The notes: generated by a model not told the origin, from the letters alone. Shown: positions 46,541-56,756, counted from the stretch's first letter. The stretch: DNA of 64,000 bases from Hyphomonas sp. TMED17 (GCA_002172915.1 NHBW01000007.1:35422-99421); one strand, 5' to 3'. A program made the numbers and translations.

Positions 46541-48099
46541 CTCAGATCGAGCTCTTGCGGAATTGTCTTGCGAAGTTCGAATTTCAAAACTTTACCCGTA
46601 GCGGTGCGTGGCAACGTATCAATAACGGCCAAATGAACTGGCTGTTTGTATTTTGCCAGCTTCGTTGCAACGAATTCTACGACTTGCGCCATTGTTAGTT
46701 CTTGTTCCGGCGCGAGGGCCACTACGGCGCAACCAACCTCGCCCCAATGACTATCGGGAACCCCTATCACAGCAACCTCGGCGATTTGCGGCATCCCGTA
46801 CAGAATATTTTCGACCTCTGCAGGATAAACATTCTCGCCGCCGGAAATATACATATCCTTCAGCCGGTCCTCGATGTAAAAATACCCGTTCTCGTCGACG
46901 CGTGCGATATCACCGGATCTGAACCAGCCATCAACAAAACTGTCCTCATTCGCCTCCGGCCGGTTCCAGTAACCGGGGGTCACAGCAGGCCCTCGCATCC
47001 ATAATTCACCCAGCTCATTGGCATCGGCCTCGGTGCCATTTTCTCGCATAATTTTCATTTCCGTATGCAGAGCCGACTTGCCGGCTGAGCCAACCATGGC
47101 CGGGACATCCTCTTTTAACAGTAGAAGGTTGGAGGCCGCACTTTCAGTCATGCCATAGCCTTCCTGAATCGTCAGGCCGCGCTCATACCACCAGTGAACC
47201 AGCGGATCCGGCACAGCTTCGGCCCCTGCAAGAGCAGAGCGTAATCTTGAAAAATCCGTTCTGGCATTGTCGGGATGTGCCTTTAACGCATTGTACATGG
47301 CTGGAACACCAAGGAAGTGAGTGACGCCATACTCAGGATCGCCAATCACCCGCAGGGTTTCCGCTGGATCAAACACCCGCTGGATCAGCGTAGTTGCACC
47401 AGCATAAAACATCGGCGCCGAAAAAATATTGTAACCTCCAATATGAAATAGCGGCATCGCTGCCAGATTGACCGAGGCGCGTGTCAGATGAGTCGACGGC
47501 ATCAATCCGATCGCCGAGAACAACATCATCTCATGGGTAATGATGACCCCTTTCGGCAAACCGGTTGTGCCCGAAGAATACATCAGCAGACACTGATCGG
47601 TGAGTGGTTGTTCCAGTGTCTTGGTTAGCATTGGTTCAACACCGGCAAGCGCGCGTTCATAAACGCTATCCCCGCCCTGCCCCTCAGTCAGGATCCACTG
47701 CTTGACCTGAGTTAAGGGACGCAATGCCTCGACGACCGGCAAAAATTCCTGATCAACAAAAACGATCTCGGGGCCGGCATCGTTAATAATGAAAGCGAGT
47801 TCGGGCGCCGTTAACCGGAAATTCAACGCCAGACTGATCCCGCCCAGCCGCCAGGTTCCGAGCGACATTTCGAAAATATCGGTGGAGTTCAATGCCAGAA
47901 AACCGACGCGATCCCCTTGCTTGACACCCTGCGAGGCGAGAAAGGCTGCCACCCGGCCGACCCGGTCATTCATCTGCGCATAGCTAAAGCGCCGTCCGCT
48001 GGCCAAATCGACCTGGGCCAGCTTATCGGGTGTGCTTACAGCGTGACGTGCTATCCAGTCGATTGCGATCTGGCGTGGTACAACCTGTTCAATTGTCAT
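46537..48099 (-). CDS. Acyl-CoA synthetase (class I adenylate-forming)
   Basis: 520 residues. P-loop MYSSGTTGLPKGV near 171-183, QEGYGMTES near 300, SGDIARVDENGYFYIEDRLKDM near 392, and TGKVLKFELR with the catalytic Lys at the C-terminus. It activates a free acid to acyl-CoA; in atu-like clusters an equivalent ligase (AtuH) activates terpenoid acids. 15 bp after the acyl-CoA dehydrogenase; its stop overlaps the TetR start. Confidence 0.92.
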   Translation of the reverse strand: MTIEQVVPRQIAIDWIARHAVSTPDKLAQVDLASGRRFSYAQMNDRVGRVAAFLASQGVKQGDRVGFLALNSTDIFEMSLGTWRLGGISLALNFRLTAPELAFIINDAGPEIVFVDQEFLPVVEALRPLTQVKQWILTEGQGGDSVYERALAGVEPMLTKTLEQPLTDQCLLMYSSGTTGLPKGVIITHEMMLFSAIGLMPSTHLTRASVNLAAMPLFHIGGYNIFSAPMFYAGATTLIQRVFDPAETLRVIGDPEYGVTHFLGVPAMYNALKAHPDNARTDFSRLRSALAGAEAVPDPLVHWWYERGLTIQEGYGMTESAASNLLLLKEDVPAMVGSAGKSALHTEMKIMRENGTEADANELGELWMRGPAVTPGYWNRPEANEDSFVDGWFRSGDIARVDENGYFYIEDRLKDMYISGGENVYPAEVENILYGMPQIAEVAVIGVPDSHWGEVGCAVVALAPEQELTMAQVVEFVATKLAKYKQPVHLAVIDTLPRTATGKVLKFELRKTIPQELDLR

Positions 48100-48114
48100 G
48101 AGAACTCCCCAATT

Positions 48115-49257
48115 CTAAAATCCCATCTGGCGGACCGCTAAGTCCCGCATAATCTCTTCCGATCCGCCACCAATGGCCTGAATCTTGACTTCACGATACA
48201 TTCGCTCGACGCGATTTCCCCGCAAATATCCTGCCCCGCCCAATATCTGCATCGCCTCGGAGGCGCAGAACTCAAGTGCTTTTGAAGCCGAGAACTTGGC
48301 CTTGCTGATTTCAGCCACCGGCATCGGTCCGGCATTGGCCTGCCAGCAGATATAATTGAGGTAAGCCTCGACCATATCGATTCTGGCCGACATATCGGCG
48401 ATTTTGTGCCGGATTACCTGATGCGATATCAGCTTGGCGCCAAAAGTCTCGCGTTCGCGCGCCCAGCTAACCGCCTCGTCAAAACAAACCTTCATCATCC
48501 CCAGCATGCCAGCGACCATGCCCAACCGCTCATAGTTAAAATTATTCATGATTGCGAGGAAACCACGATTTTCCTCTCCCATCATGGAAGCAGCCGGCAC
48601 GCGGCAGTCGTCAAAATATAAACTTGCCTGATCCGACGCCCACCAGCCCATTTTCCGCGGCAGGGCGGTGCGGCTGAAGCCGGGCGTGTCCGCGTCAACA
48701 AAGAATAGGGAAATCCCCTTCAAACCAGCATCGGCTGTTCGCGCCCCGACGACGAAATAGTCGCTCTTCATACCACCCGTGATGAATGTCTTGGCACCAT
48801 TCAAAACATAGTCGCCACCATCCTTTCGGGCCGTTGTCTTAAGGTTTGCAACATCTGATCCGCCCGACGGCTCGGTAATTGCAAGGCTCGAGCCTGCCCG
48901 CCCCGACACAATATCCGCAAGACAGCGCTGTTTGATCGCTTCGCTAGCGAGATCCTGTATCGGTCCAATTGAAATCGTCCGTCCACCCAATGCCGCACCG
49001 ACTCCGGTCGCACCGCATTTCGACAATTCTTCACTATAGGCCGCACGCATGAAGCAATCGTCAAAACCAAGGCCGCCATACTGCTCCTCAATGCCAAACC
49101 CGAAAGCACCCAGCGCCCCAACTTTCTGGTGCAAGGACCACGGAATTTCGCCGGCCTCATCCCACTCATCGGCAAAAGGCGTGATCTCGCTCGCGACAAA
49201 ATTCGCCATCACATCCCGGAACGCTTTGCGCTCCTCGGTATCAAATGGGTTTAACAT
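48115..49257 (-). CDS. Acyl-CoA dehydrogenase
   Basis: 380 residues from the ATG at 49257 (start MLNPFDTEERKAF, the usual ACAD beginning); a GTG at 49293 is an alternative. Conserved ITEPSGGSDVANLKT near 135, GAKTFITGGMKSDYFVV near 159, YERLGMVAGMLGMM near 240 and the C-terminal IQAIGGGSEEIMRDLA. It inserts a 2,3 double bond in acyl-CoA with FAD and ETF. Its role parallels AtuD/LiuA in the pathway. First gene of the leftward arm. Confidence 0.93.
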   Translation of the reverse strand: MLNPFDTEERKAFRDVMANFVASEITPFADEWDEAGEIPWSLHQKVGALGAFGFGIEEQYGGLGFDDCFMRAAYSEELSKCGATGVGAALGGRTISIGPIQDLASEAIKQRCLADIVSGRAGSSLAITEPSGGSDVANLKTTARKDGGDYVLNGAKTFITGGMKSDYFVVGARTADAGLKGISLFFVDADTPGFSRTALPRKMGWWASDQASLYFDDCRVPAASMMGEENRGFLAIMNNFNYERLGMVAGMLGMMKVCFDEAVSWARERETFGAKLISHQVIRHKIADMSARIDMVEAYLNYICWQANAGPMPVAEISKAKFSASKALEFCASEAMQILGGAGYLRGNRVERMYREVKIQAIGGGSEEIMRDLAVRQMGF

Positions 49258-49309
49258 TTCCAGTCCGCATCCCCGGATCGTTCTATCAGCCACGTCGAGA
49301 TTACAATGA

Positions 49310-49346
49310 GCTTGACTTGTAAATTATGAGTGACAATCATTCAAGC
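49310..49346. promoter_or_regulatory. Imperfect inverted repeat in the divergent promoter region of the catabolic island
   Basis: GCTTGA (49310-49315) and TCAAGC (49341-49346) flank an AT-rich centre that also contains TTGT (49317-49320) and ACAA (49333-49336). It lies between the acyl-CoA dehydrogenase start and the atuA start, the expected place for a TetR-type operator. Confidence 0.45.
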
Positions 49347-49363
49347 CGGCTCAAGCCTCGGCA

Positions 49364-51181
49364 ATGGGAGACGTTGATTTGGCAGACGACAATGTCATAC
49401 GGATTGGTGGCGCCAGTGGCTATTGGGGCGAAAGCGACATGGCAGTGCCGCAATTTCTGCGCGCTGGCAATCTTGATTATATCGTGTTCGATTATCTGGC
49501 CGAAATCACCATGTCGATTATGGCAAGAGCGAGAAACCGCAACCCCGATGCCGGATATGCGACTGACTTTGTCAGCGCGGCTCTCAAACCCAATCTGAAG
49601 GAAATCGCGCGCCAGGGCATCAAGATATTGTCGAATGCTGGCGGCGTTAATCCGGTTGCTTGCGGTAATGCGGTCAGGGCGCTCGTCAGGGAAGCGGGGC
49701 TCGACTTAAAAGTCGCGGTCGTGACCGGAGATGATTTGCTACCGCGTGCCGGAGAGCTGGCTCAATCGGGGCTCAAGGACATGTTCGACGCCACACCATT
49801 TCCCGAGCCAGACCGGCTTGCCAGCATAAATGCCTATCTAGGCGCATTTCCGATAGCAGCGGCCCTCGCGGCCGACGCCGACATTGTCATTACCGGTCGC
49901 TGTGTTGACAGCGCAGTGACGCTCGGGGCCTGCATTCATGAATTTGGCTGGCAACCGGACGACTATGATGCTCTCGCGCGCGGCAGTCTGGCCGGGCACG
50001 TTCTCGAATGCGGCCCGCAAGCGACCGGCGGTAATTTTACAGATTGGCACTTAGTCGCCGATACGCTCGATACTGTCGGCTATCCGATCGCCGAAATTGA
50101 TGGCACGGGTAATTTCGTAACCACCAAGGCCGCCGGAACCGGCGGGCTAGTATCAATTGGCACTGTCGGCGAACAGATCCTTTACGAAATAGGCGACCCG
50201 CAAGCCTATATGCTGCCCGACGTAGTTTGTGATTTCTCGGATGTTCAGCTGACAGAAATTGGGCCGGACCGGGTCCGAGTATCCGGCGCACGCGGACATG
50301 GCGCACCGGCCACTTATAAAATTTGCTCGACTTATGAAGATGGCTGGCGGGCCGGGACCAACATGTTTTTTTACGGTGAAGCCGCCGCAGATAAAGCCCT
50401 GAACTTTGCTGAAAATACGCTCAAACGCGCCCGCGCGAAATTGCGCGCCGCCAACGCTGCTGATTATTCCGAAACATTGGTCGAGCTGATTGGCGATGAA
50501 AGCGTTTACGGCGATTTCAAGCAAAGTTCAGGGTCACGCTCGGTCGCCGTCAAAATTGCCGCGAAGCATGAAGATCAGCGCGCCGCAGGACTGCTATTAA
50601 AGGAAATAGCAGGACATGGTCTGGCTGCACCCCCGGGGCTTTCAGGGTTTTCTGGCGGACGGGCCAAACCGTCACCCGTGCTTCGGCTATTCTCTTTCAC
50701 AATACCGAAACCAGACGTCAAAATCGAACTGACCATGGACGGGAAACCAATTGCGTTTACACCGGACACTGGCAAGCCATTCTATTCCGACAATGTTAAA
50801 CGCCCCGCACCCCCCGACCATCCGGCCCACTCATCAAATGAACTGGTTCCGGTTCCGCTAATTAGACTGGCTTGGGCGAGATCAGGTGATAAAGGCGACA
50901 AAGCGAATATCGGCGTCCTGCCGCGTGATAAAACCTATGCTGGCTGGATTTGGGCAAGCCTGACCGAAGAGGCTGTTGCAGACCGGTTTAAACATTATCT
51001 CTGCGGTAAAGTGGAACGCTTTTACATGCCGGGCTCCGGCGCCATCAATTTTGTTCTCGATCAAGTACTTGGTGGTGGCGGCGTCGCATCCCTGCGCAAT
51101 GATCCCCAGGGCAAAGGCTATTCCCAAATTCTTCTACAAAGCGAGATCCTGATCCCGCAAAGCTTGGCCGAGGCTATCTGA
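49364..51181 (+). CDS. atuA: Acyclic terpene utilization AtuA family protein
   Basis: 605 residues. The DUF1446/AtuA domain occupies about 1-450 (RIGGASGYWGESDMAV; DYIVFDYLAEITMS; SNAGGVNPVACG; ITGRCVDSAVTLG), and a C-terminal AtuA-like ferredoxin-fold domain follows (LAWARSGDKGDKANIGV near 505). The biochemical role of AtuA is not firmly known; it is required for growth on acyclic terpenes in Pseudomonas. No strong Shine-Dalgarno precedes this ATG; an in-frame TGA lies about 36 bp upstream. The stop is followed by the carboxylase ATG after 1 bp. Confidence 0.92.
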   Translation: MGDVDLADDNVIRIGGASGYWGESDMAVPQFLRAGNLDYIVFDYLAEITMSIMARARNRNPDAGYATDFVSAALKPNLKEIARQGIKILSNAGGVNPVACGNAVRALVREAGLDLKVAVVTGDDLLPRAGELAQSGLKDMFDATPFPEPDRLASINAYLGAFPIAAALAADADIVITGRCVDSAVTLGACIHEFGWQPDDYDALARGSLAGHVLECGPQATGGNFTDWHLVADTLDTVGYPIAEIDGTGNFVTTKAAGTGGLVSIGTVGEQILYEIGDPQAYMLPDVVCDFSDVQLTEIGPDRVRVSGARGHGAPATYKICSTYEDGWRAGTNMFFYGEAAADKALNFAENTLKRARAKLRAANAADYSETLVELIGDESVYGDFKQSSGSRSVAVKIAAKHEDQRAAGLLLKEIAGHGLAAPPGLSGFSGGRAKPSPVLRLFSFTIPKPDVKIELTMDGKPIAFTPDTGKPFYSDNVKRPAPPDHPAHSSNELVPVPLIRLAWARSGDKGDKANIGVLPRDKTYAGWIWASLTEEAVADRFKHYLCGKVERFYMPGSGAINFVLDQVLGGGGVASLRNDPQGKGYSQILLQSEILIPQSLAEAI

Positions 51182-51182
51182 A

Positions 51183-52802
51183 ATGACTGCTTTTAAATCC
51201 CGCATCCAGACAGCATCGGACGGTTTCAAACAAAATCGGAAAGACATGCTCGCATTGGTTGAGCAACTCAACGGTCTGAACGAACGGACGCGAATCCTGT
51301 CTGGAAAACGAAAGGCGCGATTTCAAGCCCGAGGCCAGCTAACGCCGCGGGAAAGATTATCGCGCCTGCTCGATCCCGGCATGCCATTTTTAGCGGTTGG
51401 CAATCTATCGGGATACTTATCGGATGGCCGCCCGGAAGAGCAGTCGCTGCCTGGCTCAACGGTCATATGCGGCATCGGCTTCATTCAGGGCGTACGCTGC
51501 ATGGTCGTGGTTGACGATAGCGGCATAATGGCGGGCGCAATGACCGGATCCACCGGATACAAAATCATCCGGTCTGAACAGATCGCGCTGGAACAGAAGC
51601 TACCTTATGTACATTTGGTCGAAAGCGCAGGCGGCGACCTTGTCAATTATACAGTTGAAGACTTCTCACGCGGCGGCGCCCTGTTTGCGGGGCAGGCAAA
51701 ACTTTCCAAAGCCGGAATACCGGTAATCTCGATTTTACACGGCTCATCAACGGCTGGCGGCGCCTATATGCCCGGAATGAGTGACTATGTCGTCGCAGTC
51801 AAAGGTAATGGCAAGGCTTTCCTGGCCGGCCCGCCCTTATTGAAAGCGGCAACCGGAGAAATCGCAACCGAAGACGAACTCGGTGGCGCGGAGATGCATG
51901 CTTCGGTTTCCGGCCTTGCCGAATACCTCGCCGAAAATGATGGCGAAGCAATTATCATGGCACGTGAAGTAGTTGAACGACTGGGCTGGAACACACGCTG
52001 TCCCCGGTTCAAGCTCGACAGTACGCCACCACGTCTTGATCCGGATGAAATAGCCGGCATTGTTCCGGTCGACTACCGCAAACCCTATGATGTCCGCGAA
52101 GTTATCGCGCGGATCGTTGACGGATCAGACTTCGCCGATTTCAAACCACGCTATGGCGTCTCGACGGTCTGCGTTCAGGCCGATGTGCACGGGCACCGGT
52201 GCGGCATGATTGCCAATAATGGTCCGATTGATCCGGCAGGTGCAACCAAAGCGACCCAGTTTATGCAATTGATGGATCAGGCCGACACACCGGTGATCTT
52301 TCTGCAAAATACCACGGGTTATATGGTCGGGACCGAATATGAGCGCGCCGGGATGATCAAGCACGGGTCAAAAATGATCCAGGCAGTTACCAATATCGAG
52401 GTTCCGCGAATTACCTTCCAGATTGGTGCGAGTTATGGCGCCGGAAATTACGGCATGTGCGGGCGGGCGTTCGACCCGGATTTTCTGTATTCCTGGCCAA
52501 ATGCTTCCACCGGCGTCATGGGCGGCGAACAGGCCGCTACTGTTATGTCGATTGTCGCCGAGGGCGCCGCTGCAGCTGCCGGTAGAGACGTTGCCCGCAG
52601 CGCAATGGAACAGCAGGAAAAGCACCTGACACACCTGTTTAACAGTCAATCCAGCGGCTTTTACACGTCGGGCCATGACATGGATGATGGCATGATCGAT
52701 CCACGTGATACCCGTCATACGCTCGGCTTTCTACTGGCGACTGTTTGGGAAGCCCGACACCGCGAAACCCGCCGGAACAGTTTCGGCATTGCGAGAATGT
52801 AG
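51183..52802 (+). CDS. Acyl-CoA carboxylase beta (carboxyltransferase) subunit
   Basis: 539 residues, normal for the family. The N-terminal LTPRERLSRLLDPGMPFLA and YVHLVESAGGDL, and the C-terminal NTTGYMVGTEYERAGMIKHG and FQIGASYGAGNYGMCGRAFDP, are typical of methylcrotonyl/geranyl-CoA carboxyltransferases. It pairs with the biotin-carrying alpha subunit at 53618. The order beta-hydratase-alpha matches liuB-liuC-liuD and atuC-atuE-atuF. Confidence 0.95.
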   Translation: MTAFKSRIQTASDGFKQNRKDMLALVEQLNGLNERTRILSGKRKARFQARGQLTPRERLSRLLDPGMPFLAVGNLSGYLSDGRPEEQSLPGSTVICGIGFIQGVRCMVVVDDSGIMAGAMTGSTGYKIIRSEQIALEQKLPYVHLVESAGGDLVNYTVEDFSRGGALFAGQAKLSKAGIPVISILHGSSTAGGAYMPGMSDYVVAVKGNGKAFLAGPPLLKAATGEIATEDELGGAEMHASVSGLAEYLAENDGEAIIMAREVVERLGWNTRCPRFKLDSTPPRLDPDEIAGIVPVDYRKPYDVREVIARIVDGSDFADFKPRYGVSTVCVQADVHGHRCGMIANNGPIDPAGATKATQFMQLMDQADTPVIFLQNTTGYMVGTEYERAGMIKHGSKMIQAVTNIEVPRITFQIGASYGAGNYGMCGRAFDPDFLYSWPNASTGVMGGEQAATVMSIVAEGAAAAAGRDVARSAMEQQEKHLTHLFNSQSSGFYTSGHDMDDGMIDPRDTRHTLGFLLATVWEARHRETRRNSFGIARM

Positions 52803-52811
52803 GATAGGTCG

Positions 52812-53621
52812 ATGACTGATTTACCGAATGTTTCCGCCCTCGACCTCCAGCTGCAAAATGGCTGGCTGACAATCTGGTTTGACCAACCCGAGAGCCGCAA
52901 TGCCCTGACCAAACAACTTACCGGCGATTTAATCGCGACATTAGAGCATGTTCGCGACGACCGCGACGTACGCGGCATTACCCTGCGCGGCAAAGGTGGC
53001 ACATTCTGCGCCGGCGGCGATCTAAAATCTTTCAATAGTGGGCAGCAATCCGGGCAATCCGCTGAAGAAGTTATCCAAGGCTCGAAAGACGGCGCCTACA
53101 TGTTCGATCTGGTTAATACGATGCCGCAAGTCGTCGTCGTAATCATCGAAGGGGCCGCTATGGCCGGCGGTTTCGGAATGGCCTGTTGCGCCGACGTCAT
53201 TATCTGCGACGCCGCGGCCCGCTTCGCAATGACAGAAACCGCGATCGGTTTAACACCCGCCCAGATTTCGCCTTTTGTGACTCAGAAGCTTGGTTATGCC
53301 ACCGCCCGGCGCCTGATGCTAACAGCGGCCCGCTTCAATGGCGCCGAAAGTTACCGTCTGGGATTTGCTGATTTCATTGGCCATGGCGTGGAAGAATTGG
53401 AAGCACACGAATATAAAATCCGGAAACAAGTGCTAGCGTGTGCGCCGGGCGCCGTCGCCGACATAAAATCGCTTATTCTCGCGACCCCAAATCTGTCGCG
53501 CGAGGACGTCGTACAAGCCGCAGCGGAGAATTTCGCCCGTCGTATGCTCAGCGAAGAAGGCAAGGAAGGAGTTGCCTCCTTTGTCGAAAAACGCCCGCCA
53601 AACTGGGTTATAAAACCATGA
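52812..53621 (+). CDS. Methylglutaconyl/isohexenylglutaconyl-CoA hydratase-type enoyl-CoA hydratase
   Basis: 269 residues. FCAGGDLKSF near 57; the first glutamate position is Gly (GGFGMACCAD) but the second glutamate remains in FAMTETAIGLTPAQISPFV, the LiuC/AtuE pattern. It hydrates a branched glutaconyl-CoA after carboxylation. AGGATAGG precedes the ATG and its stop overlaps the next ATG (ATGA). Confidence 0.93.
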   Translation: MTDLPNVSALDLQLQNGWLTIWFDQPESRNALTKQLTGDLIATLEHVRDDRDVRGITLRGKGGTFCAGGDLKSFNSGQQSGQSAEEVIQGSKDGAYMFDLVNTMPQVVVVIIEGAAMAGGFGMACCADVIICDAAARFAMTETAIGLTPAQISPFVTQKLGYATARRLMLTAARFNGAESYRLGFADFIGHGVEELEAHEYKIRKQVLACAPGAVADIKSLILATPNLSREDVVQAAAENFARRMLSEEGKEGVASFVEKRPPNWVIKP

Positions 53622-55612
53622 CGATTTCTTCCATTCTCGTTGCTAATCGTGGCGAAATAGCCTGCCGGATCATACGCACGGCAAAGGCGCTGGGCCTTAA
53701 AACGGTCGCGATTTATAGTGACGCCGATATCACTGCGAAACATGTCAGACTGGCTGACCACGCCAAGCATGTCGGCAGCAGTCCGGTAATAGAGAGCTAT
53801 CTCGCGATTGACCGTATTATCTCAGCCGCCCTGGCCTCAGGCGCTGATGCAATTCATCCGGGTTATGGATTTTTGTCTGAAAATGCGGCCTTCGCGACGG
53901 CCTGCTTGAAAGCCGGACTGACCTTTATCGGACCACCTCAAAAAGCCATCGAAATTATGGGCGACAAGGCACGTGCCAAAACAGCAATGATTGCAGCAGG
54001 GGTGCCATGCATTCCGGGTTATCAAGGCGAGGATCAAACAACCGAGACCCTGCTAGCTGCGGCTGAAGATATCGGGCTGCCGGTAATGATCAAAGCGGCG
54101 GCAGGTGGCGGCGGACGCGGTATGCGCCAAGTGGAATCTCCCGAACAGCTGGAAAACGCCATCAAAATTGCTCGTGCAGAGGCGAAAAGTGCATTCGGGT
54201 CAGATGTTCTGATTATCGAAAAAGTTATTCCGGCCCCGCGCCATGTCGAAATCCAGATTCTGGCGGATCAACACGGCCATATTATTCATTTGGGCGAGCG
54301 TGACTGCTCTGTTCAAAGGCGTCATCAGAAAATTATCGAGGAGGCCCCCTGTCCGGTTCTGAACCCGGCATTACGGCGCGAAATGGGTGAGGCGGCCATC
54401 ATCGCCGCCAAGGCCGTTGACTATTGCGGCGCCGGCACGGTCGAATTTTTATTAGGCGCCGACGGCGCGTATTATTTCCTTGAAATGAATACACGCCTGC
54501 AAGTCGAACACCCTGTCACCGAAGCCATAACCGGCCTTGACCTTGTAGCCCTGCAAATTGGCGTCGCAAACGGCGACGCGCTGCCCGTTCGACAAGATGA
54601 CGTCCGGCTGAATGGCCATGCAATCGAAATCCGCCTCTATGCGGAAGATCCGGCCAATGGTTTTCTGCCAAGTACCGGGCCGGTCGATTTGTGGATGGCC
54701 CCGACCGGACCCGGCATACGGGTCGATGACGGCATCGATACCGGTGTCGAAGTCTCGCCATTTTACGATCCGATGCTAGCCAAAATCATTGCGCATGGTG
54801 CAACACGCCAGCAGGCTGTTGCCAGACTGCGCACCGCCCTTGGCAATACCGCGCTATTTGGCGCTACCACGAACCGGGACTTCCTGATTGACGCCATTGA
54901 ACGTCCAGCTTTTGTTGATGGTAAAGCGACAACCGCTTTTATCGAAGAGACGTATGGCACAGACGGCTATCGCGATACCACGCCACCCGTGAGGCTGCTC
55001 GCTGCAGCGGCTATTCTGGATTATCTCGACCAACAGGATCAGGCCTGCCAAACCGCGCTGGCTGTCAATCACGAGAACCGGAACTGGTCGAGCACGCATG
55101 ATCTGATTGCCTATTTCGACTATCGCTGTGAGGACACAATGGTGAATGTCAAAGTCACCCACACAGATGAGCAGTTTATGGCGATCATCGATGAGCAAGC
55201 ATTAATGGTAAACATCAAATATCGTGATCAGAACACAGCCGGCTTGGTGATCGATGGCGACCCCTATAAGGTCATTTTCAACAACAGCACCCATGCCGTC
55301 CAGATTGCAAACCAAACCCGGTCCGTAACGCTTACAAAACTGAACACACTGGCAGCCGATGCCAAAGATAATGCCTCGGATGGCACTGTGAGCGCTCCGA
55401 TGCATGGCAGACTGCTTGAGATTTCCGTTGCGGTTGGCGACAATGTAAAAATCGGGGACAAATTAGCGGTATTAGAGGCCATGAAAATGCAGCACGAAAT
55501 TGTCGCCGAAATTGACGGAACGGTTTCGACTATTGCTGCCTCAGAAAATATACAAATAGCGGCCGACGATTTGATTTTGGAAATCGAACGCCCAGGAGGA
55601 GAAGATCAATGA
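53618..55612 (+). CDS. Acyl-CoA carboxylase alpha subunit (biotin carboxylase plus BCCP)
   Basis: 664 residues from the ATG at 53618, where the biotin-carboxylase domain begins (ILVANRGEIACRIIRTA); an earlier in-frame start inside the hydratase is unlikely. The ATP-grasp loop AAAGGGGRGMRQV, the active-site EMNTRLQVEHPVTE and the biotinyl motif EAMKMQHE with Lys623 are present. It carboxylates biotin and passes CO2 to the beta subunit. Translationally coupled on both sides. Confidence 0.95.
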   Translation: MTISSILVANRGEIACRIIRTAKALGLKTVAIYSDADITAKHVRLADHAKHVGSSPVIESYLAIDRIISAALASGADAIHPGYGFLSENAAFATACLKAGLTFIGPPQKAIEIMGDKARAKTAMIAAGVPCIPGYQGEDQTTETLLAAAEDIGLPVMIKAAAGGGGRGMRQVESPEQLENAIKIARAEAKSAFGSDVLIIEKVIPAPRHVEIQILADQHGHIIHLGERDCSVQRRHQKIIEEAPCPVLNPALRREMGEAAIIAAKAVDYCGAGTVEFLLGADGAYYFLEMNTRLQVEHPVTEAITGLDLVALQIGVANGDALPVRQDDVRLNGHAIEIRLYAEDPANGFLPSTGPVDLWMAPTGPGIRVDDGIDTGVEVSPFYDPMLAKIIAHGATRQQAVARLRTALGNTALFGATTNRDFLIDAIERPAFVDGKATTAFIEETYGTDGYRDTTPPVRLLAAAAILDYLDQQDQACQTALAVNHENRNWSSTHDLIAYFDYRCEDTMVNVKVTHTDEQFMAIIDEQALMVNIKYRDQNTAGLVIDGDPYKVIFNNSTHAVQIANQTRSVTLTKLNTLAADAKDNASDGTVSAPMHGRLLEISVAVGDNVKIGDKLAVLEAMKMQHEIVAEIDGTVSTIAASENIQIAADDLILEIERPGGEDQ

Positions 55613-56754
55613 TGAAATCACCAATTTGCGACATGCTGGGAAACGAGTTTCCGCTCCTGGCTTTTACCCACTGTCGTGATGTCGTCGTGGCGGTCTCAAA
55701 GGCCGGTGGTATGGGCGTTTTCGGCGCTGTTAACCTGCCGCCGGACCGTTTGAAAGAAGAGCTCGACTGGATTGTCGATCACATTGATGGCAAGCCATTT
55801 GGTGTTGATCTGATCGTTCCCAACAAATTTGAAGGCAAAGCCGATGAGTTCGACGGCGCAAAATTGCTAAATGCCGTCCCGCAAGCGCACAAGGACTATG
55901 CCTCGAAGGTCATGGGTGATTATGGCATAGACGAGGTCGACCTCGAAGGCGCGCGCAGCAATTCAATCAACTTTGCAAAAAATTTGCGCGATGATGGCGC
56001 CGCATCTGCAATGGAAGTCGCCTTCCAATATCCGATTAAAATAATCGTAAATGCACTCGGTGTACCACCGCAGAGTATGCTCGATATGGCCAAAAAACAC
56101 GGCGTCGCAACCGGCGCGCTGGTCGGCGCCAAGGAACACGCGGTCAACCAGGTTAATGCCGGCGTTGATGTTCTAATCGTCGCCGGCGGGGAAGCCGGCG
56201 GGCATTGCGGGGACGTCTCGACCATGGTGCTTATCCCTGAAGTCGCGCGGGCTGTTCGCGATATGGGCGCGTCGACCCCGATACTGGCGGCCGGCGGCAT
56301 TACGACCGGCGAGCAAATGGCTGCAAGCATGGCCATGGGTGCCGCAGGCGCCTGGTGTGGTTCGGTCTGGTTAACAACATCCGAGGCTGAGACCAATCCG
56401 GTCGTCAAAGAAAAGATGATTGAAGCATCATCACGCGATACTGTCCGGTCGCGGGCTCGAACCGGCAAGCATTCACGCCAGCTAAGGTCACCCTGGACCG
56501 ACGCGTGGGAAAGCGAGGACGCACCCGAGGCCTTGCCCATGCCGCTGCAGTCGCTGGTCTCCGAGCCTGCACTGAAACACATCGACAAGCTCAGCCAGGG
56601 TGGTCATGAAGGCGCCAAGGCGCTGGCCACATACTGGGTCGGTCAAGGGGTCGGGCTGATGAATCAAAGCATGTCAGCCGGTCAGGTCGTCCAGCAATTC
56701 AAGGAAGAATATATACAGGCCTATGAGCAGCTTATGGCGACAATGGACATATAA
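55609..56754 (+). CDS. Nitronate monooxygenase-like FMN oxidoreductase
   Basis: 381 residues, TIM-barrel family. FMN-binding cues are AGGEAGGHCGDVSTM near 190 and AAGGITTGEQMAAS near 226. Related enzymes oxidise nitronates or act as NADH:quinone or enoyl reductases. AGGAGGAG and the overlapping ATG (with the carboxylase stop) show tight coupling to the carboxylase. The substrate in this pathway is not known. Confidence 0.9.
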   Translation: MMKSPICDMLGNEFPLLAFTHCRDVVVAVSKAGGMGVFGAVNLPPDRLKEELDWIVDHIDGKPFGVDLIVPNKFEGKADEFDGAKLLNAVPQAHKDYASKVMGDYGIDEVDLEGARSNSINFAKNLRDDGAASAMEVAFQYPIKIIVNALGVPPQSMLDMAKKHGVATGALVGAKEHAVNQVNAGVDVLIVAGGEAGGHCGDVSTMVLIPEVARAVRDMGASTPILAAGGITTGEQMAASMAMGAAGAWCGSVWLTTSEAETNPVVKEKMIEASSRDTVRSRARTGKHSRQLRSPWTDAWESEDAPEALPMPLQSLVSEPALKHIDKLSQGGHEGAKALATYWVGQGVGLMNQSMSAGQVVQQFKEEYIQAYEQLMATMDI

Positions 56755-56756
56755 TC

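Noticed and set aside
53438..53617. Longer N-terminus for the carboxylase alpha subunit
   Set aside because: It lies inside the hydratase gene in another frame; the ATG at 53618 directly precedes the conserved biotin-carboxylase start.
55920..56588. 222-residue antisense frame inside the nitronate monooxygenase gene
   Set aside because: Ala/Ser/Pro-rich shadow of a conserved gene with no Shine-Dalgarno or domain.
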